From contig NZ_CP018192.1 in assembly GCF_001889525.1 (NCBI RefSeq), positions 1,437,493 to 1,501,492 on the forward strand: a stretch of 64,000 nucleotides of DNA. Reading direction: 5' to 3'. This document shows positions 11,674 to 21,614 of this stretch, one piece after another. The stretch comes from Granulibacter bethesdensis (GTDB lineage Bacteria > Pseudomonadota > Alphaproteobacteria > Acetobacterales > Acetobacteraceae). The position numbers and the translations under genes are program-made. The notes under the pieces were generated by a model that had not been told where the DNA came from, did no database searches, and saw nothing but the letters and a program-made list of their open reading frames with translations. Every line of letters starts with the position of its first letter. The stretch's first letter is position 1.

Positions 11674-11700
11674 ATCATATTGATGCGACGTTTTTTCAAG
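11674..11700 (-). promoter_or_regulatory. Possible clpP promoter, heat-shock-like -35
   Basis: On the minus strand CTTGAAA (11700-11694) is followed by TATGAT (11679-11674), with 17 bases between CTTG and TATGAT. The CTTG element resembles RpoH-type promoters, which would suit clpP. The implied leader of about 170 bases is long, and the -10 half does not match the alphaproteobacterial RpoH pattern exactly. Confidence 0.3.
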
Positions 11701-11755
11701 AACGGTGACAGGATAAGATATTGGACATCTCCGAAAACAGCATCCCGAAATCCAT

Positions 11756-11794
11756 AAAAAAATGGCGTGACCAGATTAACCGGCCACGCCATTT
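11756..11794 (-). terminator. Rho-independent terminator of tig
   Basis: The stem AAATGGCGTG/CACGCCATTT (11760-11769 with 11785-11794) encloses a 15-base loop. On the minus strand it is followed by seven T. It lies about 57 bases beyond the tig stop codon. Confidence 0.88.
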
Positions 11795-11851
11795 TATTAT
11801 GCTTCGATTCCCCTCTCTGCCATCAGGCAGCGAGAGGAACTATGGGATCAA

Positions 11852-13186
11852 TCAGGCCATCCCGGCAACGTCTTCATCTGCATTCAGCTCTTCGATACTG
11901 ACGATCTTGTCATCGACCTTGGCCGTTTCCAGAACAAAATCAACGACCTTTTCCTCGAAGATCGGGCCGCGCAGGCTATCGATCGCCTGCGGGTTCTGGC
12001 GGAAAAAGTCCAGAACGGCCTGTTCCTGGCCGGGATAACGGCTGGCTTCGGCACGCATAGCACGGATCAGCTCATCATTGCCAACCTGAACACCGTTCAC
12101 GCGACCAATCTCGGCCAGCAGCAGCCCCAGACGCACGCGGCGTTCTGCGATCTTGCGGTAATCGGCGCGCAGCGTGTCCTCATCCTTGCCCTTGTCGTCC
12201 TCGTCCAGCCGATCAGCCTTGCGGTCGGCATCAACGCGCTGCCAGATCTGGTTGAATTCGTTTTCCACCAGAGTCGGCGGCACTTCGAAAGCGGCCTGAT
12301 CTGCCAGAGCATCCAGCAGGGCGCGCTTCACGCGCAGACGGCTGACCTGATCATATTCGTTCTGGATCTGCTGGGTGACGATCTCCCGCAGCTTTTCCAG
12401 ACTGTCGAGGCCCAGCTTCGTGGCGAAGGCATCATCGATCACCGGAGCAACAGCCTTTTTCAGGGCCTTGGCGGTGATTTCGAACTGGGCCGGCTTACCA
12501 GCCAGCTCCGGTACGCCATATTCTTCCGGGAAGGTCACGTCGATCACACGGGTTTCACCCACGGACAGGCCTTCCATCTGCTCGGAAAAACCGGGAATGA
12601 AGCCGGTTCCGGCGATCTCGACATCCATATCGGTGCCGGTGCCGCCCTGGAATGCCACACCATCGGTCTTGCCGACGAAATCCACGGTCAGGAAGTCGCC
12701 TTTCTGCGCCGGACGCACTTCCTCGACCGGCTCCAGATTACGCTGGCGCTGAGCGATTTCCTCCAGAGCCTTGTCGACCGCTTCACCGCTGGGTTCAGCC
12801 TTGAGGCGGGTCAGGGATACGGAACCCAGATCAGGCAACGTGATGTCAGGCAGCAATTCCAGCTCGACCTTGAATTCGACATCCTGATCGAGATCGACGC
12901 GCACCAGTTCCACCTTCGGTTGGAGAGCAGGGCGCAGGCCGCGCTCGCTGACCATGGTCTGAGTCGCTTCGTTGACGGTTTCTTCCAGCACTTCCGTCTC
13001 GACAGAACGGCCATAGCGCTGACGGACCAGCGTCATCGGAACCTTGCCAGGGCGGAAGCCGGGAAGCTTCAGAGTCTTGGCCAGTTCGGCCAGACGGCGC
13101 GTCCGGCGCTCCTCGATATCAGTGGCCGGCACCTGAACGGTGAATCCGCGCTTCAAGCCCTCGGAAAGGGTTTCGGTAACCTGCAT
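11852..13186 (-). CDS. tig: Trigger factor (ribosome-associated chaperone and PPIase)
   Basis: Trigger factor binds ribosomal protein L23 at the exit tunnel and protects nascent chains. The 444-residue length is typical. The N-terminal ribosome-binding domain contains the signature GFRPGKVPMTLVRQRYG near residue 44. The FKBP-type PPIase domain spans about 155-240 (GDFLTVDFVGKTDGVAF, GFIPGFSEQMEGLSVGE), and the rest is the alpha-helical chaperone region. The ATG at 13186 follows GGACTCCCGG. Placement upstream of clpP-clpX-lon is conserved in many proteobacteria. Confidence 0.97.
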   Translation of the reverse strand: MQVTETLSEGLKRGFTVQVPATDIEERRTRRLAELAKTLKLPGFRPGKVPMTLVRQRYGRSVETEVLEETVNEATQTMVSERGLRPALQPKVELVRVDLDQDVEFKVELELLPDITLPDLGSVSLTRLKAEPSGEAVDKALEEIAQRQRNLEPVEEVRPAQKGDFLTVDFVGKTDGVAFQGGTGTDMDVEIAGTGFIPGFSEQMEGLSVGETRVIDVTFPEEYGVPELAGKPAQFEITAKALKKAVAPVIDDAFATKLGLDSLEKLREIVTQQIQNEYDQVSRLRVKRALLDALADQAAFEVPPTLVENEFNQIWQRVDADRKADRLDEDDKGKDEDTLRADYRKIAERRVRLGLLLAEIGRVNGVQVGNDELIRAMRAEASRYPGQEQAVLDFFRQNPQAIDSLRGPIFEEKVVDFVLETAKVDDKIVSIEELNADEDVAGMA

Positions 13187-13254
13187 CGACCGGGAGTCCT
13201 ACCCTAAAAAATTGACGCCAGCCCGGTATGCACCGTTACGTAGCGGTGATCGGC

Positions 13255-13339
<85 letters not shown>

Positions 13340-13479
13340 GCCGTACCCGTACACCGGGTGGCCCGTACACAAAGCAGCATGCGGGCCAAGAAGCGGCGGC
13401 TTTAGCGCAGGCCGTGCAAACCCGCAATGCCATGAGTGGCCTAAAGCGCGCTGAAAGGGTTTTCGCCCTTTGATTTTCG

Positions 13480-14976
13480 CTAAAAACGACGCAACGGATG
13501 CTCTATTCGGTTTCTGGCATCGGCTTCAGCATTGGCCAGGCACGGGATCAGATCCTCCGCACACATGCCCGGGCCTGCCAGAGCGGCAGCCCGGCCATGC
13601 AGAAAAACGGCGGCACAGGCAGCCTCCCATCGCTCCATGCCCTGCGCCAGCAGAGCCGCCACGATACCGGACAACACATCCCCGGCACCTGCCGTACCCA
13701 GCCAGGGCGGAGCAGACGCATTAATGGCCGTCCTCCCATCCGGGGCCGCAATGACTGTATCCGAGCCTTTCAGGATGATCACCGCATTGGTCTGCACAGC
13801 CGCCTCACGCGCTGCCTTCAGCTTATCGCCGCCGATCGCACCGAAGACGCGGGTGAACTCGCCTTCATGCGGGGTCAGCACTGCCGTGCCCTCCAGACGC
13901 AACGGATGATTGGCCGCCCAGGAAAACACTCCGGCATCCGCTACGACCTGACGGCCTGCATCCACCAGCTGGCGCAAGGCTGCTCCGGCAGCTTCCGGCT
14001 CCAGCCCCGGCCCGCAGACCCAGACATGACGGCGGCGATCCTGAAGCAGAGTGGCAATTGCTTCATCCGTCACGATCAGGCCCGACTCACCGAAGCGGTA
14101 GCCCCATGCGGCTTCACGTCCCGTAGCGATGGAAACCAGGCCAGCCCCTGCCCTGCGTGCGGCGGCACTCGCAAGACGGGCCGCACCCGGCATGGTCGTC
14201 CCACCCAGAACGGTGACATGCCCACGTGAATATTTGTGCGATTCCGCTGTCAGAACCGGCAGGTGCCATAAGGCGGGACCATTCAGCCAAGCATCGGCAG
14301 GGATGCCGTTCAACACAGCCTCCGGCATACCGATATCGGCCAGAATGACCTCTCCGCACAGCGACTTCCCCGGCATCAAATAATGCCCCGGTTTGCAGCG
14401 GACGAAGGTTATAGTCGCCTGAGCCTGAGTGACTTTGCCCATCGGTTGGCCGGTTGCCCCATCCAGACCACTGGGTACATCAACGGCAATGACCCGCCCG
14501 TCTGCCTTCGCTGCTGCATCACCCAGTGTCTCTGACACGAACGAATCGAGCGGTTTCGACAATCCGGCGCCGAACACGGCATCGATGACGAGATCATATT
14601 TCCGGATTGCTTCTATGCCCGTCGTGATAACCGGACCATTCCACCGCGAAGCCGCCCGAGCCGCATCACTGCCGGGTCGTGGAGGCAAAAGAGCCGCGAC
14701 CGTAACCGGCCAACCAGCCTGTTGAAGCTTTCGGGCGGCAACATATCCATCGCCGCCATTATTGCCCGGCCCGGCCATAACCAGCACGCGGCAAGGAGAG
14801 GCGAATCTTCTCACCAGCCGTGCCACCGCGGCGCCCGCATGCTCCATCAGCCCGGAACCCGGCACATCCATCCGCGTCGTATCCAGAAGAGCCGCCTGCC
14901 GATCAGCCAGCGCCATCGAATGAGGCGTCAGCAGCGCATGGCCAGGCAAGGCAGAGAAACCGTTGACACCATTCAC
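13480..14976 (-). CDS. nnr: Bifunctional NAD(P)H-hydrate epimerase / ADP-dependent NAD(P)H-hydrate dehydratase
   Basis: This enzyme repairs damaged NADH and NADPH: the N-terminal half epimerises the hydrates and the C-terminal half dehydrates them using ADP. The 498-residue protein has the epimerase (YjeF_N) domain with AGPGNNGGDGYVAARKL near residue 70 and the loop AVDVPSGLDGATGQ. The ribokinase-like dehydratase domain starts with HKYSRGHVTVLGG near 245 and ends with WLGTAGAGDVLSGIVAALLAQG, the nucleotide-binding motif. It is the gene nearest the tRNA-Leu and appears to be transcribed alone. Confidence 0.95.
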   Translation of the reverse strand: MNGVNGFSALPGHALLTPHSMALADRQAALLDTTRMDVPGSGLMEHAGAAVARLVRRFASPCRVLVMAGPGNNGGDGYVAARKLQQAGWPVTVAALLPPRPGSDAARAASRWNGPVITTGIEAIRKYDLVIDAVFGAGLSKPLDSFVSETLGDAAAKADGRVIAVDVPSGLDGATGQPMGKVTQAQATITFVRCKPGHYLMPGKSLCGEVILADIGMPEAVLNGIPADAWLNGPALWHLPVLTAESHKYSRGHVTVLGGTTMPGAARLASAAARRAGAGLVSIATGREAAWGYRFGESGLIVTDEAIATLLQDRRRHVWVCGPGLEPEAAGAALRQLVDAGRQVVADAGVFSWAANHPLRLEGTAVLTPHEGEFTRVFGAIGGDKLKAAREAAVQTNAVIILKGSDTVIAAPDGRTAINASAPPWLGTAGAGDVLSGIVAALLAQGMERWEAACAAVFLHGRAAALAGPGMCAEDLIPCLANAEADARNRIEHPLRRF

Positions 14977-15163
14977 ATCTCGATTTCCTGAACAACAGTA
15001 CCTTAACAGACACGGACAGAGCAGAATTCTGCTGCCATCATCCTGTCATAAAAACCGGCTATTTTTTCTGAAGAAATCATCGCCGGGAAGAGTGCAATCG
15101 GCTACGTCTCGCCTCCATGGTTTTCGGTCCGCTGTGCCAGCTTATATCAAACGGGGTTGCGAC

Positions 15164-15613
15164 ATGTTGAGTTCTGTTCTGCTGGCCATCCATCTTCTGG
15201 GGACCGTGCTGTGGGTGGGCGGCATGATTTTCGCCCTGTTCGTGCTGCGGCCCAACCTCATTCTCATTCAGCCTGCCGAACGGGCCGCCTTTCATATGGC
15301 CGTGCTGGGACGGTTTTTTGCCATTCTGCGACTGGTCATACCGGCGATTCTGCTCAGCGGGTTCATCATGAGCTTCAGCCTTTACGGCTCTTTCGCCCGT
15401 GCACCATGGCAGGTGCATGTCATGACACTGACCGGCCTGATCATGGCTTGTGTCTACGGTGCCATCCTGAGCGGACCATGGCGCAGCCTTCAGAATGGCG
15501 CCACCCCTCCTGTCAGTGCTTTTGACCGGATCAGGCGACTGGTACACGTGAATTTCGGCCTGGGTTTCATCACGATCATTATTGCGTGCACCATCCGGAC
15601 CTATATCGGTTGA
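15164..15613 (+). CDS. CopD-like small integral membrane protein
   Basis: This 149-residue protein has four predicted membrane helices, near residues 2-25, 50-73, 84-105 and 127-147. The first helix carries IHLLGTVLWVGGM, a histidine-containing motif typical of CopD and related heme or copper-associated membrane families. I chose the ATG at 15164 because the upstream open frame is polar and unlike the family. No copper partner (copC) is nearby, so a copper role is uncertain. It lies divergent from the NAD(P)H-hydrate repair gene. Confidence 0.65.
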   Translation: MLSSVLLAIHLLGTVLWVGGMIFALFVLRPNLILIQPAERAAFHMAVLGRFFAILRLVIPAILLSGFIMSFSLYGSFARAPWQVHVMTLTGLIMACVYGAILSGPWRSLQNGATPPVSAFDRIRRLVHVNFGLGFITIIIACTIRTYIG

Positions 15614-15802
15614 AAGGGATCATGGCGGGATAGACATATTCCCGTTACAATTTCTCTGTTCCCTTACACCCCGTCTCTATTGGCCACTCTCTGGAAACGC
15701 GTGCCAAGTATTACGCCTTCGCCCTCAGCCGAACGGTATTATCCCATGCTTCGGCATCAGGGATTCCTGTTCCTTGTCCATCAGCCGGAAGCACGATCAC
15801 GT

Positions 15803-17263
15803 ATGGCGGTAAGAACATGGGCACTGGGGCCGTTTCTGGCGGCTATTTTGGGGGCCTGTTCGCTCGGGCCCAGCTGGAAATCCCCAGATTTGGATATCCC
15901 CGCCGCTTTCCGTGCCACCCCTGCCAGCGCACAAACGGCCTGGCCATCTGCCGAATGGTGGCGTGACTTCAATCAGCCGGAACTGACGGAGCTGATGGAA
16001 GAAGCCAAGGCACGCAATTTCGACATCGCCGCCGCCATTGCCCGTGTCCGTCAAGCCGATGCACAGGCACGCGTCTCCGGTGCACCATTGTTACCCGCCT
16101 CATCCTTGTCCGGAGGCCACTCATGGAATCAGACGGCACGGACCAAAAACGGGGCATCCGGCGTATCCGTCGGGGCGGGCAACACCATCCTGACACCCGG
16201 CGAGCATACCAATGAAGTCCGGCAATATAACATTTCTGATACGATCAGTTATGAGCTGGATTTCTGGGGCAAAAATCGTGCGACTTTCGAGGCCGCAAAG
16301 GAAAGTGCCCAGTATAGCCGCTTCGATCAAGCCACCGTGGCGCTGACGACGACAGCCGCTGTCGCCACCACCTATTTTAATATTCTGGGCTTCCAGGCCC
16401 GTGTCGCCATTGCCGAGGACAATCTGCGGCAAAGTGAGGAAACACTGAAGGTCATCCGTGCCCGTTTCGAGGCAGGCACTGCCTCTCTGCTGGATGTCTC
16501 ACAACAGGAAGCACTGGTGGAGGGATTACGCGCCAACGTCCCGGCACTCCGTTCCCAGCTGGAACAGCAGGTGATCAGCCTCGGTCTGCTGGTGGGTCGG
16601 CCGCCGGAAATGGTCTCCGTCAAAGGAGGATCGCTGGAACAGGCGACCATCCCCCAACCAGCCCCCGGTCTACCCGTTGATCTGGTGGCGCGGCGGCCAG
16701 ATATTGCCGCCGCCGAAGCGCAGCTTGCCTCCGCCAACGCCAATATCAAGGTTGCAAGGGCGAAGTTCTTTCCCTCTTTTACTCTGACAGCCAGCGGGGG
16801 GTTTCAGGCCTTGACGATGGCCTACCTGTTTACACCCCAGGGGCAGATTGCCAGCCTCAGCACCAGCGTGGCCCAGACGGTTTTCGATAACGGCGTTCTG
16901 TTCGGTAATCTTGATATTGCCAAAGGCCGCTATGAAGAGTTGCTCGCGACCTATCGCAAGACCGTGGTGCAGGCTTTCACCGATGTGGAAAATGCCATCA
17001 CCTCCTATCGTTATGCTACTGAACAGGAAGCGATGCAGCGCAAGGCCGTGGAGGTCTCCCGCCGCGCGGCCGATGTAGCGCGCGCCCAGCTTCTGGCCGG
17101 AGTGATTGATGTCACTGCCCTGTTGCAGGCGCAGCAGACCTTGTTCAGTAATCAGGCCACTCTGGCTCAGGTCAGACTGTCGAGATTTGAAGCGGTCATC
17201 AATCTCTACAAGGCCCTTGGCGGTGGCTGGACCCGCTTGCCCGCTCCCGGACACAAGATATGA
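15803..17263 (+). CDS. RND efflux system outer membrane lipoprotein (NodT/OprM family)
   Basis: This is the TolC-like exit duct of the tripartite pump encoded by this operon. From the ATG at 15803 the product has 486 residues and begins with a lipoprotein signal ending in the lipobox LAAILGAC. Two outer-membrane-factor repeats follow, with the usual helices and LDFWGKNRATFEAAKES and DLVARRPDIAAAEAQL motifs. The open frame extends 41 codons upstream, but that would bury the signal peptide. The stop overlaps the adaptor gene start by four bases. Confidence 0.92.
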   Translation: MAVRTWALGPFLAAILGACSLGPSWKSPDLDIPAAFRATPASAQTAWPSAEWWRDFNQPELTELMEEAKARNFDIAAAIARVRQADAQARVSGAPLLPASSLSGGHSWNQTARTKNGASGVSVGAGNTILTPGEHTNEVRQYNISDTISYELDFWGKNRATFEAAKESAQYSRFDQATVALTTTAAVATTYFNILGFQARVAIAEDNLRQSEETLKVIRARFEAGTASLLDVSQQEALVEGLRANVPALRSQLEQQVISLGLLVGRPPEMVSVKGGSLEQATIPQPAPGLPVDLVARRPDIAAAEAQLASANANIKVARAKFFPSFTLTASGGFQALTMAYLFTPQGQIASLSTSVAQTVFDNGVLFGNLDIAKGRYEELLATYRKTVVQAFTDVENAITSYRYATEQEAMQRKAVEVSRRAADVARAQLLAGVIDVTALLQAQQTLFSNQATLAQVRLSRFEAVINLYKALGGGWTRLPAPGHKI

Positions 17264-18501
17264 AATTCCGTACTTTTGCGATCTGGCTGCTTCTGGTTGC
17301 CACTGCGGGAAGCGGTGTTTACTGGCTCGTCAACCATGCAAAACAATCCCGGCAGCATCACGCTGGTGGAAGGCCCATGCAGGGGGGTGGCAGTCATGCC
17401 GTGGTTGTAAGAACCGCGGACGTCATAACGCAGGACATTCCGGTTTTTCTGGACGGCTTGGGAACCGTACAGGGATTTTACACAGTTACGGTTCAGCCGA
17501 TGGTCAGCGGCCCATTGCTGGAAGTCCGCTTTACCGAAGGTCAGGATGTCCACCGTGGCGATATTCTGGCACAGATCAATCCCCGTGCTTACAAAGCGAC
17601 CCTCGACCAGTATATCGCCAAGAAAGCGCAGGATGAGGCCAATCTCGCCAATGCGAAGCTCGATCTGAAACGCTATGAGCAATTGGGGCGGAACAACTAC
17701 ACCTCGGCCCAGACACTGGCCACCCAGCGTGCCACGGTGGCGCAGAACGAAGCACTGGTGAAGCAGGATCAGGCCCTGATCGACGGGGCCCGCACCAATC
17801 TGGACTGGACCACCATCCGCGCCCCGATCGATGGCCGCACAGGATTGCGACAGGTGGATGTCGGCAATCTGATCAGCAGCAGTTCCACCAACGGTCTGGT
17901 GGTGATCACACAGATCGAGCCGATCGCCGTTATCTTCACATTGCCTCAGCAGGTTCTGCCCAGACTGATACGCGCCATTCAGCATGAAAATGGTACGCCT
18001 CTGTCAGTGATCGCCCTGCCGCAGGGGAATGCAACAGGTGGCGAGCGCCCGGATGATGCGGACGTTCTGGATACAGGAACACTCACCGTGCTGAACAATC
18101 AGGTGGACAGCACCACCGGCACGGTAAAGCTGAAAGCCGTGTTCCCGAATAAAAATCACCTTCTCTGGCCCGGTGGTTTCGTGAATGCCCGTCTGCTGGT
18201 GGAAACTTTGCATGGTGCCATCACAGTACCGCCGCTGGCGATTCAGCACGGACCGAACAGCGCTTTTGTCTGGATCGTCAACAAAGATAAAACCGTTTCA
18301 AGGCGTACTGTCACAACCGGCCAGGAAAACCAGAGTGCGATCGTGATCAAGGACGGTCTGCATCCAGGCGAAACGGTCGTGCTGGACGGTGCATCCCGCC
18401 TGACTGATGGCGCGACCGTCAGTATCGCCACGGATCAGCCACCCGGACAGACACCTCCCCAACAGAAGCCTCATCCGCACGGGAACAGGCCGCACGGATG
18501 A
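17260..18501 (+). CDS. mdtA: RND efflux periplasmic adaptor (MdtA-like)
   Basis: This membrane-fusion protein bridges the inner-membrane RND pumps and the outer-membrane duct. The 413-residue product has one N-terminal membrane anchor (about residues 5-23), then TVTVQPMVSGPLLEVRF, the lipoyl-half motif, a coiled-coil hairpin around 110-175 and a second half with TIRAPIDGRTGLRQVDVG. That order is characteristic of MdtA/AcrA-type adaptors. The C-terminus is proline- and histidine-rich. Start and stop both overlap neighbouring genes by four bases, so the operon is translationally coupled. Confidence 0.93.
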   Translation: MKFRTFAIWLLLVATAGSGVYWLVNHAKQSRQHHAGGRPMQGGGSHAVVVRTADVITQDIPVFLDGLGTVQGFYTVTVQPMVSGPLLEVRFTEGQDVHRGDILAQINPRAYKATLDQYIAKKAQDEANLANAKLDLKRYEQLGRNNYTSAQTLATQRATVAQNEALVKQDQALIDGARTNLDWTTIRAPIDGRTGLRQVDVGNLISSSSTNGLVVITQIEPIAVIFTLPQQVLPRLIRAIQHENGTPLSVIALPQGNATGGERPDDADVLDTGTLTVLNNQVDSTTGTVKLKAVFPNKNHLLWPGGFVNARLLVETLHGAITVPPLAIQHGPNSAFVWIVNKDKTVSRRTVTTGQENQSAIVIKDGLHPGETVVLDGASRLTDGATVSIATDQPPGQTPPQQKPHPHGNRPHG

Positions 18502-21500
18502 GTATATCCGCGCCCTTTATCGCGCGTCCGATCGCAACCTCCCTGCTGGCGGTTGCGATGATGCTCGGTGGATTGCTGGGTTATCTCTGGCTGCCGGTTT
18601 CCTCTCTGCCGGAGGTCGATTTTCCGACCATACAGGTGATGACCCGTCTGCCTGGTCTCAGCCCTACCGGGTCCGCCCTCCTGCTGACAGCACCGCTGGA
18701 GCGCCAGTTCGGGCAGATTCCCGGCTTGACAAGCATGATCTCCACCAGTGCCGATGGAATCAGCCAGATCACGCTGCAATTCGATCTGTCCCGCAACATG
18801 GACAGCGCTGCACAGGATGTTCAGGCTGCCATCAATGCCGCCAATGGAACGCTGCCGGCAAATCTGCCCTATCCGCCGACATATTCAAAAATCAATCCGG
18901 CGGATGCGCCGATCCTGTCTCTCGCCCTGACATCGGGGACTGTACCACTGGATGCGATCGCAGATATTACCGATACTGTTCTGCAACCAAAACTATCGCA
19001 GCTTCCAGGCGTCGGACGGGCCACCATTCAGGGGAGCCTGCGCAAGGCCGTACGGATCAGGCTGTTGCCGGATCGGCTGGCAGCGTACGGTCTGTCTCTG
19101 GAAGATGTCCGCAATGCGGTTTCCAATGCGAATGTAAACGGCGCAAAAGGCGGCTTCGACGGTGCTGAACGCTCCATCCAGCTAGGCGCCAATGATCAGC
19201 TTGTATCGCCGGATGCCTATCGTTCTCTGGTCATCGCATGGCGCAATAACGCACCCGTCCGGCTGTCGAATATTGCCAGCATTGTGAACGGACTTGAAAA
19301 CGATCATGTCGGGGCATGGGTTCTTCGCAGCGGAACACAGCAGTCAGCCGTCGTACTGGATATCCAGCGCCAGCCCGGCGCCAATATCGTCGCAACCGTC
19401 GGCGCAATCAGGGAAGCCCTGCCCGAATTACAGAACGCTCTTCCGGCAGGCGTACAGCTTTCCATCATTGCGGATCGTACCGACACCATCCGTGCCTCTG
19501 TCACTGAGGTCGAGATCACACTGCTTCTGTCGATTTTTCTGGTGGTCGCGGTGATCTATCTGTTTCTGGGTTCGCTGCGGGCGACAATCATCCCCGGCAT
19601 TGCGCTGCCGCTTTCCCTGATCGGCACGTTCGCGGTGATGTATGAGGCTGGATACAGTCTCGATAATCTTTCCCTGATGGCGTTGACCATCGCGACCGGT
19701 TTCGTAGTCGATGATGCCATCGTCATGATCGAAAACGTAGTGCGGTACATCGAGCGCGGCGTGCCTCCACTTCAGGCCGCTTATGACGGGGCACGGCAGA
19801 TCGGCTTCACCATCATATCGCTGACAGTCTCGCTGGTGGCCGTGTTCATACCGCTGCTGTTCATGTCCGGTGTGGTAGGGCGACTGTTCAAGGAATTTGC
19901 CATTACGCTCACCGTGGCGGTGGTTGTCTCCGCAGTGATCTCCCTGACATTGACCCCGATGATGTGTGGCAGATTACTGCGCCCCCTGCATGAAGAAAGG
20001 CCCGGTCTGCTGCCACGTCTGTTCGAGCGTGGATTTTCCGCCTGTCTGGAGGTCTACCGCCGCACGCTGCATATCGCTCTGGCACATCAGGGCGTGGTAC
20101 TGCTGATTGCCTTCTCGTCCCTTGCCATCACCATCCTCCTTTATGTGATGACTCCGAAAGGATTTCTGCCCGCACAGGATACCGGGATCATCACGATCGT
20201 CACGGAGGCCGATCAGAGCGTTTCCATCAAGCGTATGGGCACCCTGCAAAACAATGCCGCCCGCCTTCTGGCCAAGGATCCGGCCGTGGAAACGATCACG
20301 TCTCTGGTCGGGGTCGGTACGACCAATGCCACGCCAAATACAGGCCGCTTGACCGTCGTACTGAAACCGCCCGCCTTGCGTGATCCGGTGCTGGAAGTGA
20401 TGGACCGGTTTCGCATCATCTTCGCACATCAACCCGGCCTGACGGCGTATATGCAGGCACAACAGGATATCCAGATCGGAACCCGTATCACCCGTACCCA
20501 GTATCAGTACACCATTATTGATACGGATGTGAGGGAACTTCAGCAATGGGCACCTCGTCTGCTGCATGCGCTGAAAGCATTGCCGATGTTGCAGGATGTT
20601 GCTTCTGACCAGCAGGATCAGGGCAGCGCGATCATGATTACTGTCGACCGCGCCGCCGCCATGCGGCTTGGTATTACCGTGCAGGCAATTGAGGATACGC
20701 TGTATGATGCTTTCGGGCAGCGGCAGATCTCCACCATCTATGCGCAGTCCAACCAGTATCGCGTGGTGCTGGAATCCGACCCGGCGTGGCAGTCACTCCC
20801 GGATGTGCTCAATCGTCTGCGTGTGCCGGGACAGAACGACACGCAGGTTCCGCTGGCGGCGGTGGCAACGCTTGCTCCGGTCAGCGCACCGCTCGCAATC
20901 ACCCATCAGGAACAGTTTCCCTCGGTCACTTTCAGCTTCAATCTGGCACCGGGCATATCCTTGGAACAGGCCATGAGCAGCATCTCGGCCGCCAGTCTCC
21001 AGATCGGAGTGCCGGAAACGATTGCCGGTTCCTATGCGGGTGATGCGGCCGAATTCCAGCGCAGTCTGGCCAGCGAGCCATGGCTTATCCTTGCCGCCAT
21101 CATTGTGATCTACATCGTGCTGGGCGTGCTGTATGAGAGCACCATCCATCCTGTCACGATCCTCTCCACGCTGCCTTCCGCAGGCATCGGCGCGCTTCTG
21201 GCCCTGATGGCGACCGGAACCGATCTTTCTCTGGTTGCGCTGATCGGCATCGTGCTGCTGATGGGGATCGTCAAGAAAAACGCGATCATGATGATCGACT
21301 TCGCTATCGAGGCGGAGCGGGATCGTGGGCTTTCCCCCGCCGCAGCGATTGAAGAAGCCTGCCTGCTGCGCTTCCGTCCCATCATTATGACGACAGCTGC
21401 CGCCTTGCTGGGGGCACTGCCGCTGGCGCTCCAGCATGGAGCCGGATCGGAATTACGCTATCCGCTGGGCATCACCATCATTGGGGGCCTGCTGCTGAGC

Positions 21501-21611
21501 CAGTTGCTGACCCTTTATACCACACCGGTCATCTATCTGATGATGGAGCGTGTGCGCATTCGCCTCAACCATGGCCGCAAGCCCGGTCCGCTGGATCTGC
21601 CGGCAGACTGA
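18498..21611 (+). CDS. mdtB: RND multidrug efflux permease, first of a tandem pair (MdtB-like)
   Basis: This inner-membrane proton antiporter exports drugs or other small molecules. The 1037-residue protein has the usual 12-helix RND layout with two large periplasmic loops. The proton-relay aspartates lie in TM4 (FVVDDAIVMIENVV near residue 402) and the lysine in TM10 (MGIVKKNAIMMIDFA). It is followed by a second RND gene after three bases. Two adjacent RND pumps sharing one adaptor is the MdtABC arrangement, where B and C form a heterotrimer. The substrate is unknown. Confidence 0.94.
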   Translation: MSISAPFIARPIATSLLAVAMMLGGLLGYLWLPVSSLPEVDFPTIQVMTRLPGLSPTGSALLLTAPLERQFGQIPGLTSMISTSADGISQITLQFDLSRNMDSAAQDVQAAINAANGTLPANLPYPPTYSKINPADAPILSLALTSGTVPLDAIADITDTVLQPKLSQLPGVGRATIQGSLRKAVRIRLLPDRLAAYGLSLEDVRNAVSNANVNGAKGGFDGAERSIQLGANDQLVSPDAYRSLVIAWRNNAPVRLSNIASIVNGLENDHVGAWVLRSGTQQSAVVLDIQRQPGANIVATVGAIREALPELQNALPAGVQLSIIADRTDTIRASVTEVEITLLLSIFLVVAVIYLFLGSLRATIIPGIALPLSLIGTFAVMYEAGYSLDNLSLMALTIATGFVVDDAIVMIENVVRYIERGVPPLQAAYDGARQIGFTIISLTVSLVAVFIPLLFMSGVVGRLFKEFAITLTVAVVVSAVISLTLTPMMCGRLLRPLHEERPGLLPRLFERGFSACLEVYRRTLHIALAHQGVVLLIAFSSLAITILLYVMTPKGFLPAQDTGIITIVTEADQSVSIKRMGTLQNNAARLLAKDPAVETITSLVGVGTTNATPNTGRLTVVLKPPALRDPVLEVMDRFRIIFAHQPGLTAYMQAQQDIQIGTRITRTQYQYTIIDTDVRELQQWAPRLLHALKALPMLQDVASDQQDQGSAIMITVDRAAAMRLGITVQAIEDTLYDAFGQRQISTIYAQSNQYRVVLESDPAWQSLPDVLNRLRVPGQNDTQVPLAAVATLAPVSAPLAITHQEQFPSVTFSFNLAPGISLEQAMSSISAASLQIGVPETIAGSYAGDAAEFQRSLASEPWLILAAIIVIYIVLGVLYESTIHPVTILSTLPSAGIGALLALMATGTDLSLVALIGIVLLMGIVKKNAIMMIDFAIEAERDRGLSPAAAIEEACLLRFRPIIMTTAAALLGALPLALQHGAGSELRYPLGITIIGGLLLSQLLTLYTTPVIYLMMERVRIRLNHGRKPGPLDLPAD

Positions 21612-21614
21612 GCG

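Larger units (their letters stand above)
11501..11851. other. Intergenic region between clpP and tig
   Basis: This 351-base gap holds the tig terminator near the tig end and an AT-rich stretch (11650-11700) that probably contains the clpP promoter. I see no convincing gene in it. Confidence 0.6.

Noticed and set aside
13450-13475. Small hairpin AAAGGG/CCCTTT after the nnr gene as a terminator.
   Set aside because: No T-run follows it on the strand that would need one.
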